Source: Euglena gracilis (lineage: Eukaryota; Euglenida; Euglenophyceae; Euglenales). From it: a DNA stretch of 64,000 nucleotides. The notes beneath the pieces were generated by a model, which saw nothing but the letters and a program-made list of their open reading frames with translations, searched no databases and was not told the DNA's origin. Position numbers and translations under genes: made by a program. The stretch spans positions 54,014,155 to 54,078,154 of the forward strand of contig CP154954.1 in the NCBI GenBank assembly GCA_039621445.1. Reading direction: 5' to 3'. This document shows positions 38,801-48,640 of this stretch, in pieces. The stretch's first letter is position 1, and each line of letters starts with the position of its first letter.

Positions 38801-41517
38801 CGGAATTTTTTTTTGGTGCTTTACCATCATGAGGTGGGGTGGTCCGACCCCCCCGCCCCATGTTGGCAGGCGGGATTTGGACTCCCCCCTCCGGGGCTTC
38901 CCCTGGGGTTGGTTGACTGAATAAGGGGTTTTCCCAAATTTGAATGTCAAAAAAACTAGCACTGCCCCGACATTGGGATTTGGCCACAAAGTGCAACTCC
39001 CCAACAAAACCAATATTTTTCATTAACTTTGACCTGATATCTGACATGCTTGAGCAGCAAGCATAGGAGAACCATCACTCCGCAACTTGGTGAAGAATGC
39101 ATGGTTTGTTCTGTTTTCCCAGGGTGGCTGAGAAGTGGGGCCGGCTTTTTTTCCAGCTTTCCGGCTCGCCCCACCCAAGGGTCTCTCAGAAATCCCTGAT
39201 TGTGTTGCCATACAGCCGAATTCCTCCTCTGAGGTGGCGAATTCCTGATTTTTTTTGTTCTCTGTAGGGCCTTCATCAAAAGGGATATTTTTTTTTGCCA
39301 AGGACTGCCCCTCAAGGACCAGGTCAAAACTTGAAAGCCAAAATCGCATTTTTTGATGTCTTGGATGGATGAGCGCAATCCTCAGATGCTAGTAGACAAT
39401 TTCTTCCCGATGTCGACCTGTTTTTGTCAAGGAATGTCTGATTTTCAGGCCATTTTTTTCCTGTGCATTTTTCGTTAAGCTGCAGAAGGTACATTTTATT
39501 CTATTATTATTATGAGAACCGTATTGGTCAGTGCATCGCTCCTCTACTTCCATCTATCAGACCTCCCTATCCCAAGCTTTTCAATGCGAGCTCAAAAAAA
39601 ACAAACGACCATGTTGAAAATCAAAACATTGTGCAAGGTTCGGGTGAATGGCTAGGAAATCCCTGAGGGACGTAGTCTCCAGACCCTTTTCATAACGACC
39701 ACCCTTGTTGCGGTGTATGACGGTATCTTTTTCCTTGCAATGCACGCTTCCATGTGCTCATTTTTGTGATTTGGAGAATTCCAAAATAATCGCCCCAAAG
39801 ACAACAAAAAAAAGTACATTACCCCCCCCCCCCCAATGAAGCCGATATTTCACGGTACCTTTTCAGGACCAGATAAACTCAAGATTTTTGGCAAACCGAT
39901 ATGGACCGATATCCAATATCCATCCTTGGACAGTGGTGACATGGTTGTCACCCCCGACCCCTGCTTCTTTATTTGGGGAGAAGTTTGCGTCTCCTGAGTA
40001 GAGCCTTTCGCCATCCGACGACGATTAGGGTTGAAGCGACGGTGGCTGCCGATGACCGGGACCTGCAGACTGCTGCTGTGCAGGCACTGGGACAGTTGGC
40101 AGTGGGTGTGCGTGCGTGGAACACAAGGGAGGCAGACCAGACGTCTGTGAAGACACACACCACACCCACCCAACGCGCACCAACACACCACCACACAAAC
40201 CCATACCTTTTGATTAAAGGGATTAAATTCACCCATTAGCAGGGTGGTCCACAAGGGAAGGGATTTTTTCTTCTTTAAGGACCCAAGGGACGGCCAACGG
40301 CCGATCCGGGGATCGAACAGGGTCCAAAATTAAGAAGTCAAAACACACATTTTTTTGACGTTTTGGGTGGATGGAAGATGGTGTGATGAGGATGCCAGAA
40401 ATAACTTTTTCCTCCCGAACTCGACCCATTTTTGCCGAAATATGGTCATTTTTTCGTCCATTTTTTCCTGTGAATTTTGCATTGAGTGTGCTGGGACGGG
40501 AAGTTTTTTTCCGTGTTTAGGAGAGCCCTGCCCACCAGTGCTTTTGTTATTCTTCCCTGCAGGGTGGGGGGAAATTGATGTCCGCATTTTCCCCCGCAAT
40601 TTCCGCAATTTCCGCAATTTCTTGCAATTTTTCTGCAATTTCCGCAATTTATTCCCTTTCCGCAATTTTTCCGCATACACCTGAAATGGAAGGCGAGATG
40701 AGTTCTGGCCAGTTCTCGAACATTTCACAAGGGAACCCAGGTGCCTCTTTTGTTATTTTGTTGCAAATTTGCCAAAGTTTGCCAAGTTTTACAAAATTTA
40801 ACAAAATTTGGCAACTTCTTGGCCTTTTTAAGGGTTTTTCCCAGTTTCTGTTGGAAAATAACTTGGGACTTAGAAAATTTTTGCATGCTGGACCAGATTT
40901 TACCTGATACGAAAGTTTTCGTATTTTTTTGCCATTTTTGGAATTTTCACCAAGAAACTTCATGCTTTCCAGAATCAGCATGTTCCCAAAATTCCAAAAA
41001 AGCATGCTTTTGGACCTTTTTGTTGTAAGAAATGTGAACAATGGCTCAAAACTTACGCCTATATTGCAAAGTGACCGAATTTGTGAAAATTTTCAAAGTC
41101 CCCTTCATTCCTGACATCAATTCTTCCGCAATTTTCCCACAATTTCTGCAATTTTCCTGCAATTTTCTCGCAATTTTCCCGAAGGCCCCCGATTCATTCC
41201 CCCACCCCCAGCATCTAATTTGATGAATGTGACGCTCCTACGCTGAATGTTGTATTTTGGTTTTGATTTTTTCGCCCTTGCCTTTTGAACAGATTTTTTA
41301 AGGGTGTGGAGCGTAGCCGTGATGGCGAACCCCATTCAGTTGCGTCGCATCTGATGCATTCAGCCATCGTTTGGTTTGCCAGGACCGATGATTTGACCTC
41401 AAGCCTCCTTCCACCCCAGGTGCTGAAAGCAGGGAGGCTGTTCAGCGTGAAGGGGGTGTTGAGGTCGTGCTGGATTCCATTGGGCGACACAACATTCGGA
41501 CATCGTTGCCCTTTTAG
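35681..41517 (+). CDS. Probable armadillo-repeat protein gene, 5'-partial (gene span)
   Basis: Exons are 35,681-35,808, 36,885-36,940 (uncertain), 38,199-38,295, 40,037-40,105 and 41,420-41,517. The protein fragments are helical and resemble armadillo/HEAT repeats: IFMAVKTHCDNPATVAACCR followed by ALQ; DRDLQTAAVQALGQLAV; REAVQREGGVEVVLDSIGRH. The 'NPATVAACCRAL' and 'GGVEVVLDSI' patterns are typical of the second and third ARM helices. Exons 3 to 5 chain in phase 1, giving a stop at 41,515-41,517. The 5' end is not found. Such proteins are protein-interaction scaffolds, so no specific role is proposed. Confidence 0.5.
36885..36940 (+). CDS. Armadillo-like gene, uncertain small exon
   Basis: The acceptor is ggactgcag. 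Two readings are possible. In one, two bases precede IHDFGPAQPQQHPSAVGE and the donor is gtgagt; this looks more like a linker but requires phase 1 from the previous exon. In the other, phase 0 gives PSTILAQPSRNSTPVLL with a donor at 36,936. Transcript evidence is needed to choose or to discard the exon. Confidence 0.3.
36941..38198. other. Intron, low-complexity
   Basis: G- and C-tract-rich sequence without recognised exons or element ends. Confidence 0.4.
38199..38295 (+). CDS. Armadillo-like gene, exon with ARM helix
   Basis: The acceptor is gtgccccag and the donor gtgtgc. It reads IFMAVKTHCDNPATVAACCR, then ALQLNGFKYQRS, leaving phase 1. The His-x-Asp-Asn-Pro-x-x-Val-x-x-x-(Ala)-Cys-x-x-Leu pattern is the best armadillo signature in the gene. 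Confidence 0.6.
38400..38715. repeat. Dispersed repeat shared with about 14,800-15,005
   Basis: The copies share gcccagggcttgaagg, gggcagggacgtatgg, aacctgggggg and ggtccggaccatacca in the same order and orientation. The family is G-tract-rich and non-coding. The copy is intronic, like its partner. Confidence 0.7.
38716..40036. other. Intron with a degenerate MITE near 39,260-39,480
   Basis: The 39,260-39,480 segment shares aaaagggatattttt, aaggactgcccctcaaggac, tcttggatggatgagcg and gatgtcgacctgttttt with the MITE family, but both termini have decayed. No exon recognised. Confidence 0.45.
40037..40105 (+). CDS. Armadillo-like gene, exon
   Basis: The acceptor is gttgaag (weak) and the donor gtgtgc. 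It reads TVAADDRDLQTAAVQALGQL then AV, and leaves phase 1, which the next exon completes. The open frame extends further upstream, so the exon may begin earlier; a stronger cctgcag acceptor inside it would give a shorter exon. Confidence 0.5.
40240..40530. mobile_element. hAT-like MITE copy
   Basis: It begins cagggtggtccacaag and ends ggagagccctg, with internal gggtggatggaagatggt and ttgagtgtgctgggac. The flanking octamers cccattag and cccaccag match at six of eight positions. Confidence 0.7.
40580..41185. repeat. Segment bounded by CGCAATTTC-type minisatellites
   Basis: Repeats of ccgcaattt / tgcaattt occur at 40,585-40,675 and again at 41,125-41,180, enclosing unique T-rich intron sequence. 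Confidence 0.75.
41420..41517 (+). CDS. Armadillo-like gene, last exon with stop
   Basis: The acceptor is ttccaccccag. Two bases complete the previous codon, then AESREAVQREGGVEVVLDSI, GRHNIRTSLPF and TAG. REAVQREGGVEVVLDSI is a canonical third ARM helix and Gly-Gly turn. An abrupt end after a helix is unusual, so the true gene might continue through an unseen donor. Confidence 0.55.
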
Positions 41518-41865
41518 GCCGATGTTGCAGTTCCATCAAGAACTTTGTGTGTTGTTTGTCTTTCTTTCCCATTGATGAATTTTGTATGCGATCACCTCCT
41601 TCACTTGTGGTAAACCGAACTATATTTGTGCGTTTTCTCAACCAGAGCTCACCGATTCCAGGGGAAGAAATACCGCCATTCACGTTTTGTTGCGAGTTAC
41701 AACCCCACAGGCGGCCTTCCCAAACGAATGAACGTTTTTTTCTCAGAGGCTTCTCGCCCAGGGCCATTCAAGAGAGAGCTGCCAGCAAGAAAATTGAAAA
41801 CCACTTGCTGGGAACAAAGAGGCGTGGCTCCTCGTTCTCTGCCGAAGGAAACCGACCAGGGAGGA

Positions 41866-41945
41866 AGGGACACCGAGGGCGAAGCACAAAGAACTTGTGA
41901 GGCCATGCCTTGTTCGCCGGCAGCTCTCGCGAATCAGGTGTAAAA
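41866..41945. mobile_element. DIRS terminal-repeat remnant
   Basis: The sequence gaaaccgaccagggagg, ggacaccgagggcgaagcac, then cttgtgaggccatgccttg and ttcgccggc is a diverged copy of the outer end plus the beginning of the inverted terminal repeat of the DIRS element at 42,761-47,271. It is a solitary fragment 0.9 kb from the intact left end. Confidence 0.75.
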
Positions 41946-42039
41946 ATTGCTCAAAAATGGCGGAGTATCAAAGGGAGTGGTTGGAAACCAAAACCAAACG
42001 AAAGCCCTTTAAATGCCCCATCTAGCGGTATTTTGCTTT

Positions 42040-42420
42040 CCCTTTAACCCCCCAAAATAGGACCAGGTCTTTGTTTTGGGGGGGTCCGTTACCGGAAACC
42101 TCCATCCAGGGGGCCTGATTTTTTTGGGGGGGTCTTATTTTTGGATTTTTCGTGACCAACCTGGGCCCGAAAAAACATCATTTCCAGGCTCACAAGAGCA
42201 CTAATTTTATTCCTTCGGCGAACGCGACATTTGTAAATTTGTAAATTCAGAGAAAATTTTCACCATCCCCAGCGCTTCGCTTCGGGGGTTTTATTTATGG
42301 GGGGTCTGATGGTCGGTTTTTTCAGGATCGGCCCAGGGGGGTCTACTTTTTTTGGGAGGGGGTCTTTTTTTGGGGGGGGGGTTGACTTCCCGCCTGGCCC
42401 GAGTTCGGGCCATTATCGGC
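42040..42420. repeat. 'aataagaccccccc'-type repeat, inverted relative to 35,930-36,330
   Basis: Here ggggggtcttatttttggat and similar phrases mirror the aaaaataagacccgg and aataagaccccccccc phrases at 35,930-36,340. It is non-coding and homopolymer-rich. The boundaries are uncertain. Confidence 0.45.
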
Positions 42421-42785
42421 CGACTTACCCCATTTTGCACAGCTGTGGCCTGTTTTGGCTTGGCCGTTGTCGACCATATTTGGTAAAAAAAAAGTCTACA
42501 TAATCAAATATTTTTTTGCCCTACGCCATGTTTTTTTGGGACTCCAGGACCCGGATAACCTGTTCTTGAGCCGAAAATGGGTGTTTTTCGACCACCCGTT
42601 TTGGTCCGAAACCCATTGAGCTTGGGTCAGAAGCGGGCCGAAAATTGACAATATTCAACAAAATGGGTATGCGGTGCATGGGGTTTAGGCAAGAGCGAAG
42701 CTCATCCCTGGGCAACAATGGGGGTCCAACCCCTCCCCCCCGGGGTCGGGGCCACCTCGGGACACCTCGGGCTCCGCACTTTGCC

Positions 42786-42885
42786 CTTGTGAGGCCATGC
42801 CTTGCTCGCCGGCGGTGTTGTTTGGATTGTGACGCGTTGGGTTAGGAGTCTCTGCTTAGTGCCTTTTTTCGCCGGAGTTGGCTGA
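42786..42885 (+). repeat. DIRS left inverted terminal repeat
   Basis: It begins cttgtgaggccatgccttg and ends gccggagttggctga. It matches the reverse complement of 47,112-47,209 apart from about three changes and a short T-rich indel. Confidence 0.92.
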
Positions 42886-43046
42886 TTCTTAATTTGCCCT
42901 TCGACAACCCAGAAGAAAGGAACTTCAATTCAAGAAGCTTGACAATTGAATATCAAAGAGTTGAATCAATCGAATTATCCAGAAAGTGTCACTCGTGGAG
43001 AATATCAAAACCAATTTTGTTGACACATTCAAGATTTCAATGAGAA

Positions 43047-44740
43047 ATGCAATTGACAACACAAAGAAGACCGTTGCTGAAGAACAAAAACTTCCTGCAG
43101 CCACAGCTGGACGACCTGACGGCGCAGTGCAACCGTGGCGAACCGTGGCTGTCCCTTCCCCCCCAGAAAAAGTTTCTAAAAACCCACCCAGTGACAGCCA
43201 CAGACTTTGGCAGACAGTGGTCAGAAAAACCCGACGGACACCAAGGCCAAGGCAACTGTCATGCCATAACGGCAAGGGCCATGGAGGCCCATATCCCAGT
43301 TACACCAATACATTGTTCAAGCTGGGCCATGGCGGCCAAAACAGCAAGCTGGGCCATGGCGGCCACAACAGCAAAGGCCATGGTGGCCAATGGATCAAAG
43401 GCCAGGGCGGCCAACAATATCAAGGCCAGGGTGGCCAACATTACCAAGGCCAGGGTGGCCGATTCCACAAACAGATGCCCAGTGGCAGGGGCAGGACAGG
43501 TCCACAACAACCCCCCAATCATTTCTTCATCACAAACCCCATCAGGGGAAAAGGGTTGGCCCCCAGAGGCCCCCCAAGATTATCAATGGGCATGGCGCCC
43601 AAGATCAAAGAAAAGTCAATGGGGACTATCAAAACATCAAGAGGGCCAGTGGGGCCAGAATTATCATCAACATCGACAATTTCAAGGCCACTGGGGCCAT
43701 CAATTATCAGAAGGGGAAAAATCCCAGAAGCTAACAGACTATCCCCCAGCAGGGGGTTTCAATGTACGGTGGCAGCCCCAGGAGGATGCCCCCACAGGGG
43801 CAGTGGAGGACAAGGGGGCAACCCCCCCTCAACATTCTTTGTCAGTGCCCATGGCAGGGGCAAACCAAAACAAGGGGGAGACCCAAAAAGGGGCCCCTAT
43901 GGTATGTCAATCGACAACACCAATGACAAAGTGGAGAATCAGAGAGACTGTGAGCAGAGCATGCACACCCCCCCAGCCACCTTTAGAGAATACTCCTTCC
44001 CCAGGGATACCAGGGGTGCAATGTCCAACACCCCCCACCCAGCACCCAGAAAATCATCTGATTGGGAAAATACATTCCATGGAGGAAAAATGGGGAGACA
44101 CCCCCCTGTACCAGAGACTTCAGAAAAGTCTAAAATGGTGGACAAAAAATGCCTCCCCAGCAACATGTCAATTGATAAAAAATGGAATTCAACCCCCATG
44201 GGTGAATCCCCCAAAATTGTCCACCCACCCAAAACCCAGAGCCAACCTAGACCTGAACCAGGCAGAAAAAATTCTGCTGGATTACGAAAAAACTGGATCA
44301 GTGAAACGAGTTTGGGATTCAGGAACCCAACATTTGATCCCATGGTTTTTAATTTCAAAACCAGAAGGGGGAACAACCAAATGGAGAATGATCAGCGACT
44401 GCAGAGAAATAAATCAGCAGTTTCAAGTAAAACCATTCAAGCTGGATCATATCCAGCACATTTTTCCAGTTTTGGAAAAAAGCCACTGGGCAGCAAAAAT
44501 AGACCTAAAGGATGCCTATTTTCATATTCCCTTAGGTCCTGGCCTAAGGCCATTTTTAAGGCATCAAGTGGAGGGGCAGACCTGGGAGATTCAAACAGGC
44601 TGCTTTGGGCTGAATCTAATGCCCCAAATTTTCATGTCAGTCATGAAAACCTTCGAAAAACTGTGGAGAAAAAGGGGCATCCAGGTGTTTATTTACCTGG
44701 ACGACATTTTGCTGGTGGCCCCCCACCCAGAACATTTTAC
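43047..44740 (+). CDS. DIRS gag-like region and reverse transcriptase
   Basis: An open frame from the ATG at 43,047. The N-terminal ~330 residues are Gln/Pro/Gly/Lys-rich without a known fold, presumably gag-like. From about residue 350 the DIRS RT is clear: PWFLISKPEGG, WRMISDCREIN, AKIDLKDAYFHI (motif A, near 44,498), GCFGLNLMPQIFM (motif B) and YLDD (44,694-44,705). The RT continues in another frame after about 44,740, where an A-run (acaaaatc) breaks it. A second frame is also open across 42,986-44,752 and carries repeated GHGGQ/GQGGQ motifs, so the gag part may use that frame. The enzyme copies element RNA into DNA. Confidence 0.8.
43260..43470 (+). repeat. In-gag tandem repeat
   Basis: About nine imperfect units around ggccatggcggccaa / ggccagggtggcc, 21-24 bp each. 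In one frame they give GHGGQNSK and GQGGQHYQ repeats; in the overlapping frame they give Ala-rich KARVANIT repeats. Confidence 0.75.
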
Positions 44741-46105
44741 AAAATCACTTGAAAACAGTTGTCAAAGATTTGCTGGATTCTGGGTTCAAAATCAATGTGA
44801 AAAAGTCCACCCTCCAGCCCACCCAAATGGTAACCCATCTAGGTTTTCAGTTAAACTTCCAGGAGGGAAAGTTGCAGGTGCCCCCCCCAGAAAATCAAAA
44901 CCATAAAAAAGGAGCTGGGAAAAATTGTGAAAAAAGATTACATGTCAAAAAGGCAATTGGCTGCCATTTTGGGCCAAATAAGATGCCACCTAATGGCCCT
45001 GCCCTTTTTAAGGGCTTTTACGGATGCCCCGGCAAATTTTTTGGTGGCAAAGTCCACAGCCCCCTGGGACTCAAAACACCCCATTTCCCAGGAAATCAAA
45101 GCCCAATTAAGGGAAATAAAAATTCTGCTGGACACCTGGGGGGGCAGACCCTTCCCCCAAAATGCAACCAGAGTGTTGCACTCAGACAGCAGCACCCATG
45201 CCTGGGGGGGGCTAGACATCCACACAGGAGAAATTGTGCAGGAATTTTGGAGAAAGGACTCCATTTTGCCCATCAACGTAAAGGAGCTCAGTGCAGCAAT
45301 CAGCACTGTGAAAAGTTTGAGCAAACCTGGAGAAACCGTTTCCTTGTCAGTGGACAACCAGGTAATTTACTTTTACCTAACAAAAGGTGGGGGCAGAAAG
45401 GACCCCTTCAACAAAATGCTGAGACCATTTTTCAAATGGTGCATGGAAAAACAAGTAAACCTCCAAGTCAACTGGGTGCCTTCAAAAAAATGCCTGGCAG
45501 ACCCCATCAGCAGATGGGAAATGGACAGGGGGGATTATTCTTTAGACCTCCAACTTTTTCAATGGCTCAGACAGCAATTCAAAGATTTTATAAATCTGGA
45601 AACAGATTTATTTGCCTCCCCAGGCAACAAAAAACTGCCCAAGTTTTGTGGCCAGGTGGCCACATTGGGAAGCCACAGCAGTAAATGCACTACAATGTCC
45701 ACTGGAAAACATGGGGGATCTTTATGCAAACCCCCCCTGGTCAATAATTCAACAATTTATGCCCAGGTTGAAAATGTTTCCCCAGACCAAAGTTTTGATG
45801 GTCACCCCCTACTGGGATTCAGCCACCTGGTGGCCCCAATTAATAAAAATGAAAGTTCCAGGGACCCCCTGCCTGAAAATCACCCCATACAAGGGCATGT
45901 TCACCAACTGCAGGGGGGAGCAAATGCCACCCCCCAGGTGGCCCCTGTTTTGCATGATTTGCTCAGGAAAATTTTGGAGGGGAAGCAAGTACAAATTGCA
46001 ACCATTAACGATTTCCTGGTGAGAAATCCAAGCTTAAGGCGTTATCAAAGTGCCTTTTCCCTTCTGTGGGTTATTTTAGAGAAAATGGGGGTGCCCCCCC
46101 CCTGA
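44741..46105 (+). CDS. DIRS RT C-terminus and RNase H, frameshifted
   Basis: The coding sequence continues as VVKDLLDSGFKINVKKSTLQ in one frame, and after a C8 run near 44,880 passes to the frame running from 44,927 to 46,105. RNase H is visible: LHSDSSTHAWGG, KELSAAISTV, SVDNQV and WVPSKKCLADPISRW, which include the expected acidic residues. At about 45,625 the coding frame changes again into the methyltransferase-like segment, and it returns near 45,930. RNase H removes the RNA strand during reverse transcription. Confidence 0.8.
45612..45930 (+). CDS. DIRS methyltransferase-like (NPPW) domain, in a shifted frame
   Basis: After DLFASPGNK in one frame, the sequence continues in another as SFVARWPHWEATAVNALQCP, then YANPPWSIIQ, LMVTPYWDSATWWPQL. 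The N-P-P-W motif resembles motif IV (N/D-P-P-Y/F/W) of adenine methyltransferases, and a domain at this position is known in DIRS elements. The related ORF at 57,128 has NPPF. The enzymatic role in DIRS is unproven. Confidence 0.65.
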
Positions 46106-47153
46106 AGCCACCACAGACCAGGTGGCTGACGCTTTAATTCAATTATTTCAATTTTCCAAGGCCCAAGCCCGTAATGCATATAGTGCAATGCTTTTGATTC
46201 CTGGGTTTGGTGGGCTGAGATTCCACACCCTGTTAACCCCCTACAAGAGGCTTTGGAACCAAAACCTGGAGAAGTATGGTGCATTTTGGGACCCCCTTCC
46301 AATCCTCCTGGGGCTGGCAAAGGTGCCTATGCCCACTGATATTTGTACATTGCGTACACAACTGATTTTTTGCTCACGAATCCTCTGTTTATACCGATCC
46401 TCAGACTTATCACAAGTCAAACGAACCACCAGTGTGTTGGGTAGGGCACCCTACATCAAAATTAAGCGTAAAGGACAGAAATTCCATAAGTGGGAAAGGG
46501 TTGTGTCCATACCCCTGTGTCCCCAAATAAGCCCATTTCATTTAATGATGTGCTATGTGGCTGCTACACGTTCATTCGTCAGACCTGGGGGTCCCCTCCT
46601 AATTTCATTAAAACCCCCCTTCAGGGCCATAAGTGCAGACACTGTTGCTTCTATCACAAAAGACTTTTTGGCCAAACATGGGGTACCCCCCCAGGTGTGG
46701 GGGGCCCACTCCACCAGAGGAGCAGGGGTTGGTTTACTCAAAAAATTGGGCCTTTCAGCCCAAGAAGTTTGCGAAATTGGCCAGTGGAGGGGGGTGGAGG
46801 CTTTTACAGCCCATTATCAAAGACTTGGTGCCCAAGGTGCCTTAGAACATGCCCTGGCCCCCTTCATTTCAGTGCACAATCTGGCCTCACAAGGGCAAAG
46901 TGCGGAGCCCGAGGTGTCTCGTACTCCCTCGAGGAAAACCGACAAGGGAGGAAGGGACACCGAGGGCGAAGCACAAAGACCTTGTGAGCCCGACCCCCCC
47001 ACCCGTAAAAGAAAATTTGTGTTCAAAAGCCCTCGGTCAGAAAATGGGGGCCAGGGGGGGGGGACACCCCCAAGGGACAAGAAGCCACGTCGCCCAGTCG
47101 GAGCAGCATCGTCAGCCAACTCCGGCGAGGCGGCACTAAGCAGTGACTCCTAA
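46101..47153 (+). CDS. DIRS tyrosine recombinase
   Basis: The frame opens after a C9 run that ends the previous frame. It is coding from PEATTDQVADALIQ on, about 350 residues. The catalytic residues of tyrosine recombinases can be seen: Arg in LYRSSDLSQVK, His-x-x-Arg in AHSTRGAG, and Tyr in FTAHYQRL after GQWRGVEA. It would integrate the circular DNA intermediate. The C-terminal tail (after about 46,885) is translated from the internal complementary region and is basic and Pro-rich. The intact domain contrasts with the frameshifts upstream. Confidence 0.85.
   Translation, partial: PEATTDQVADALIQLFQFSKAQARNAYSAMLLIPGFGGLRFHTLLTPYKRLWNQNLEKYGAFWDPLPILLGLAKVPMPTDICTLRTQLIFCSRILCLYRSSDLSQVKRTTSVLGRAPYIKIKRKGQKFHKWERVVSIPLCPQISPFHLMMCYVAATRSFVRPGGPLLISLKPPFRAISADTVASITKDFLAKHGVPPQVWGAHSTRGAGVGLLKKLGLSAQEVCEIGQWRGVEAFTAHYQRLGAQGALEHALAPFISVHNLASQGQSAEPEVSRTPSRKTDKGGRDTEGEAQRPCEPDPPTRKRKFVFKSPRSENGGQGGGTPPRDKKPRRPVGAASSANSGEAALSSDS
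46883..46988 (+). repeat. DIRS internal complementary region
   Basis: 46,883-46,918 is the reverse complement of the left outer end, and 46,919-46,988 of the right outer end. The junction between 46,918 and 46,919 therefore marks where the two element ends meet in the circular form. It overlaps the 3' part of the recombinase ORF. Confidence 0.92.
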
Positions 47154-47209
47154 CCCAACGCGTCACAATCCAAACAACACCGCCGGCGAGCAAGGCATGG
47201 CCTCACAAG
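47112..47209 (-). repeat. DIRS right inverted terminal repeat
   Basis: Reverse complement of the left repeat (starts tcagccaactccggcgagg, ends cctcacaag), followed by the 62-bp right extension to 47,271. Confidence 0.92.
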
Positions 47210-47271
47210 GTCTTTGTGCTTCGCCCTCGGTGTCCCTTCCTCCCTTGTCGGTTTTCCTCGAGGGAGTACGA

Positions 47272-47630
47272 AAACTCGTACTCCCTCGGGGCAAACCGAA
47301 AAGGGAGGAAGGGACAACGATGGCGCAGCACAAAGACATTGTGGGGCCAGACCTTGTTCGACGGCGGTGCTGTGTGATTGTTCGCTGCGTTGGGTTAGGG
47401 GTCCCCGCTTAGTGCCGCCTCGCGGCAGTTGGCTGCGTTGCCTCTAACGTGGCGACCATGGCGTTGCCTTTTACCTCTGGGAGGTGTCCCGCCGCTCTGC
47501 CCCCCATGGCCCCCGTTTTCTGACCGAGGGCTTTTGAAGACAAAAAATTTTTTACGGGTGGGGGGGTCGGGAGTTTTCTGGGTGTCTCCTTGGGGTGTCT
47601 TTCCTTTTCTTATCCTTGATATTTGAATGC
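47272..47630 (-). mobile_element. Second DIRS element, 3' end only, tail-to-tail with the first
   Basis: On the minus strand, 47,600 to 47,450 encodes PDPPTRKKFFVFKSPRSENG, homologous to the tail of the recombinase ORF (PDPPTRKRKFVFKSPRSENG). It is followed by a diverged terminal repeat (to about 47,345) and outer extension ending tcgtactccctcgggg at 47,276. Only the four bases aaac separate its end from that of the first element. The rest of this copy is missing. Confidence 0.8.
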
Positions 47631-47792
47631 ACAAGACTTTGCCAGCTTGATGGATGAAGTGTTCATGATTGGACCCACCTACAGAGAGGCAGTCCATTGT
47701 ACTTTAATTAGGAACTTCCGCAAAGCGGAAGATTCCGCGGTTGGTCTTTTTGGTCCCGCCGGGCGCCGCACCCCAGGGGCCGCCGCCAACAC
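47572..47792. repeat. 221-bp repeat, copy 1
   Basis: About 95% identical to 55,393-55,613, sharing agttttctgggtgt at one end and gggccgccgccaacac at the other. Both copies sit next to DIRS fragments. The minus strand is open (MDCLSVGGSN...) into the recombinase tail, so it may be a variant part of a DIRS subfamily. Confidence 0.8.
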
Positions 47793-48640
47793 TCCCCTCC
47801 CAGTCCGCTTGCGTACCGCCTTCGGCAATTTTTGAGGCGGCCCCGGGGAGTGTTCGGGCCCGGTTTTTTTTTCGGGGTGTTTTTGTCCCGAAGCCTTTGG
47901 CTTCGGGGGGGGGGGGGGGGGCCCGGCCTCCGTGGGCCCGAGGCCTGGGGGTTTTTGTGCGCCCCCTGGGGGTTACCCGGGGGGGGGGCGAGGCCTTCAG
48001 CCTCGTCTTTTGTTTTCTCTTGCTGGGGTGTGGTCGGCGGTTTTTTTTTGGAAAGGAAGTAACGTACAGCTGCAAATTCTGAGTCTGAGATTAAGACATC
48101 GCGAAGAAGGTTCCAGGTTCAGCACTTCCATCCATAGTCCACGAATGTCCAGAAGGGAGGGCAGGGGGTCAGGCAATAGGTCGCACCGCCAACACCACAG
48201 CCAGGCATCCCAGGACATGTTGAACATGATGTCGATGGCCTTCCAAACCAATTGAATGATGGACACGGGGGGGGGCAGGCAACCATTGGTCTACATCGCC
48301 ATCACTCCCAGACCAACATCCTGCACATTCCAATTCTCAATCCATTCCGACGTGGCCCAATGGGAAGCCTTGTTGGGAGGGGGGGCAGGTGACATAAAGT
48401 TCACACCGCCTGCACTCCTTCAGGCAGCAGCCTGTGGGGGGGGGGGGCTGAATTGACCCAGCCAACTCCACCACCAACCCAAAGGTCATACACAGGGTTC
48501 ACCTTTGAAAACGTCGACCCAGAGTCACTGAATGACCCCCTTGGAGCGGCCCTACCATGCTCAGGATTACCCATTTGACTGAATTTTTTTTGTCGCCAGT
48601 TTGCTGGATGCTGACTCGGCACCTGGAGTGCACCACTTGT
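47793..48640. other. Region without recognised gene
   Basis: GC-rich homopolymer tracts to about 48,050, followed by ordinary-composition sequence. Short ORFs exist on both strands, but none resembles a known protein. Confidence 0.4.

Larger units (their letters stand above)
42761..47271 (+). mobile_element. DIRS-type retrotransposon, ~4.5 kb, with complete terminal architecture
   Basis: Inverted terminal repeats of ~100 bp (42,786-42,885 and 47,112-47,209) are extended outward by unlike sequences. An internal complementary region at 46,883-46,988 is the reverse complement of both outer extensions: its left half (to 46,918) pairs with 42,761-42,796 and its right half (from 46,919) with 47,202-47,271. 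This is the defining arrangement of DIRS1-like elements, which use it to circularise and then integrate by tyrosine recombinase without target duplication. Coding order is gag-like/RT, RNase H, methyltransferase-like, recombinase. Several frameshifts make this copy unlikely to be functional as assembled. Confidence 0.92.

Noticed and set aside
43047-47153. Ty3-type or retrovirus-like element instead of DIRS
   Set aside because: There is no protease or DDE integrase; a tyrosine recombinase, inverted terminal repeats and an internal complementary region are present.
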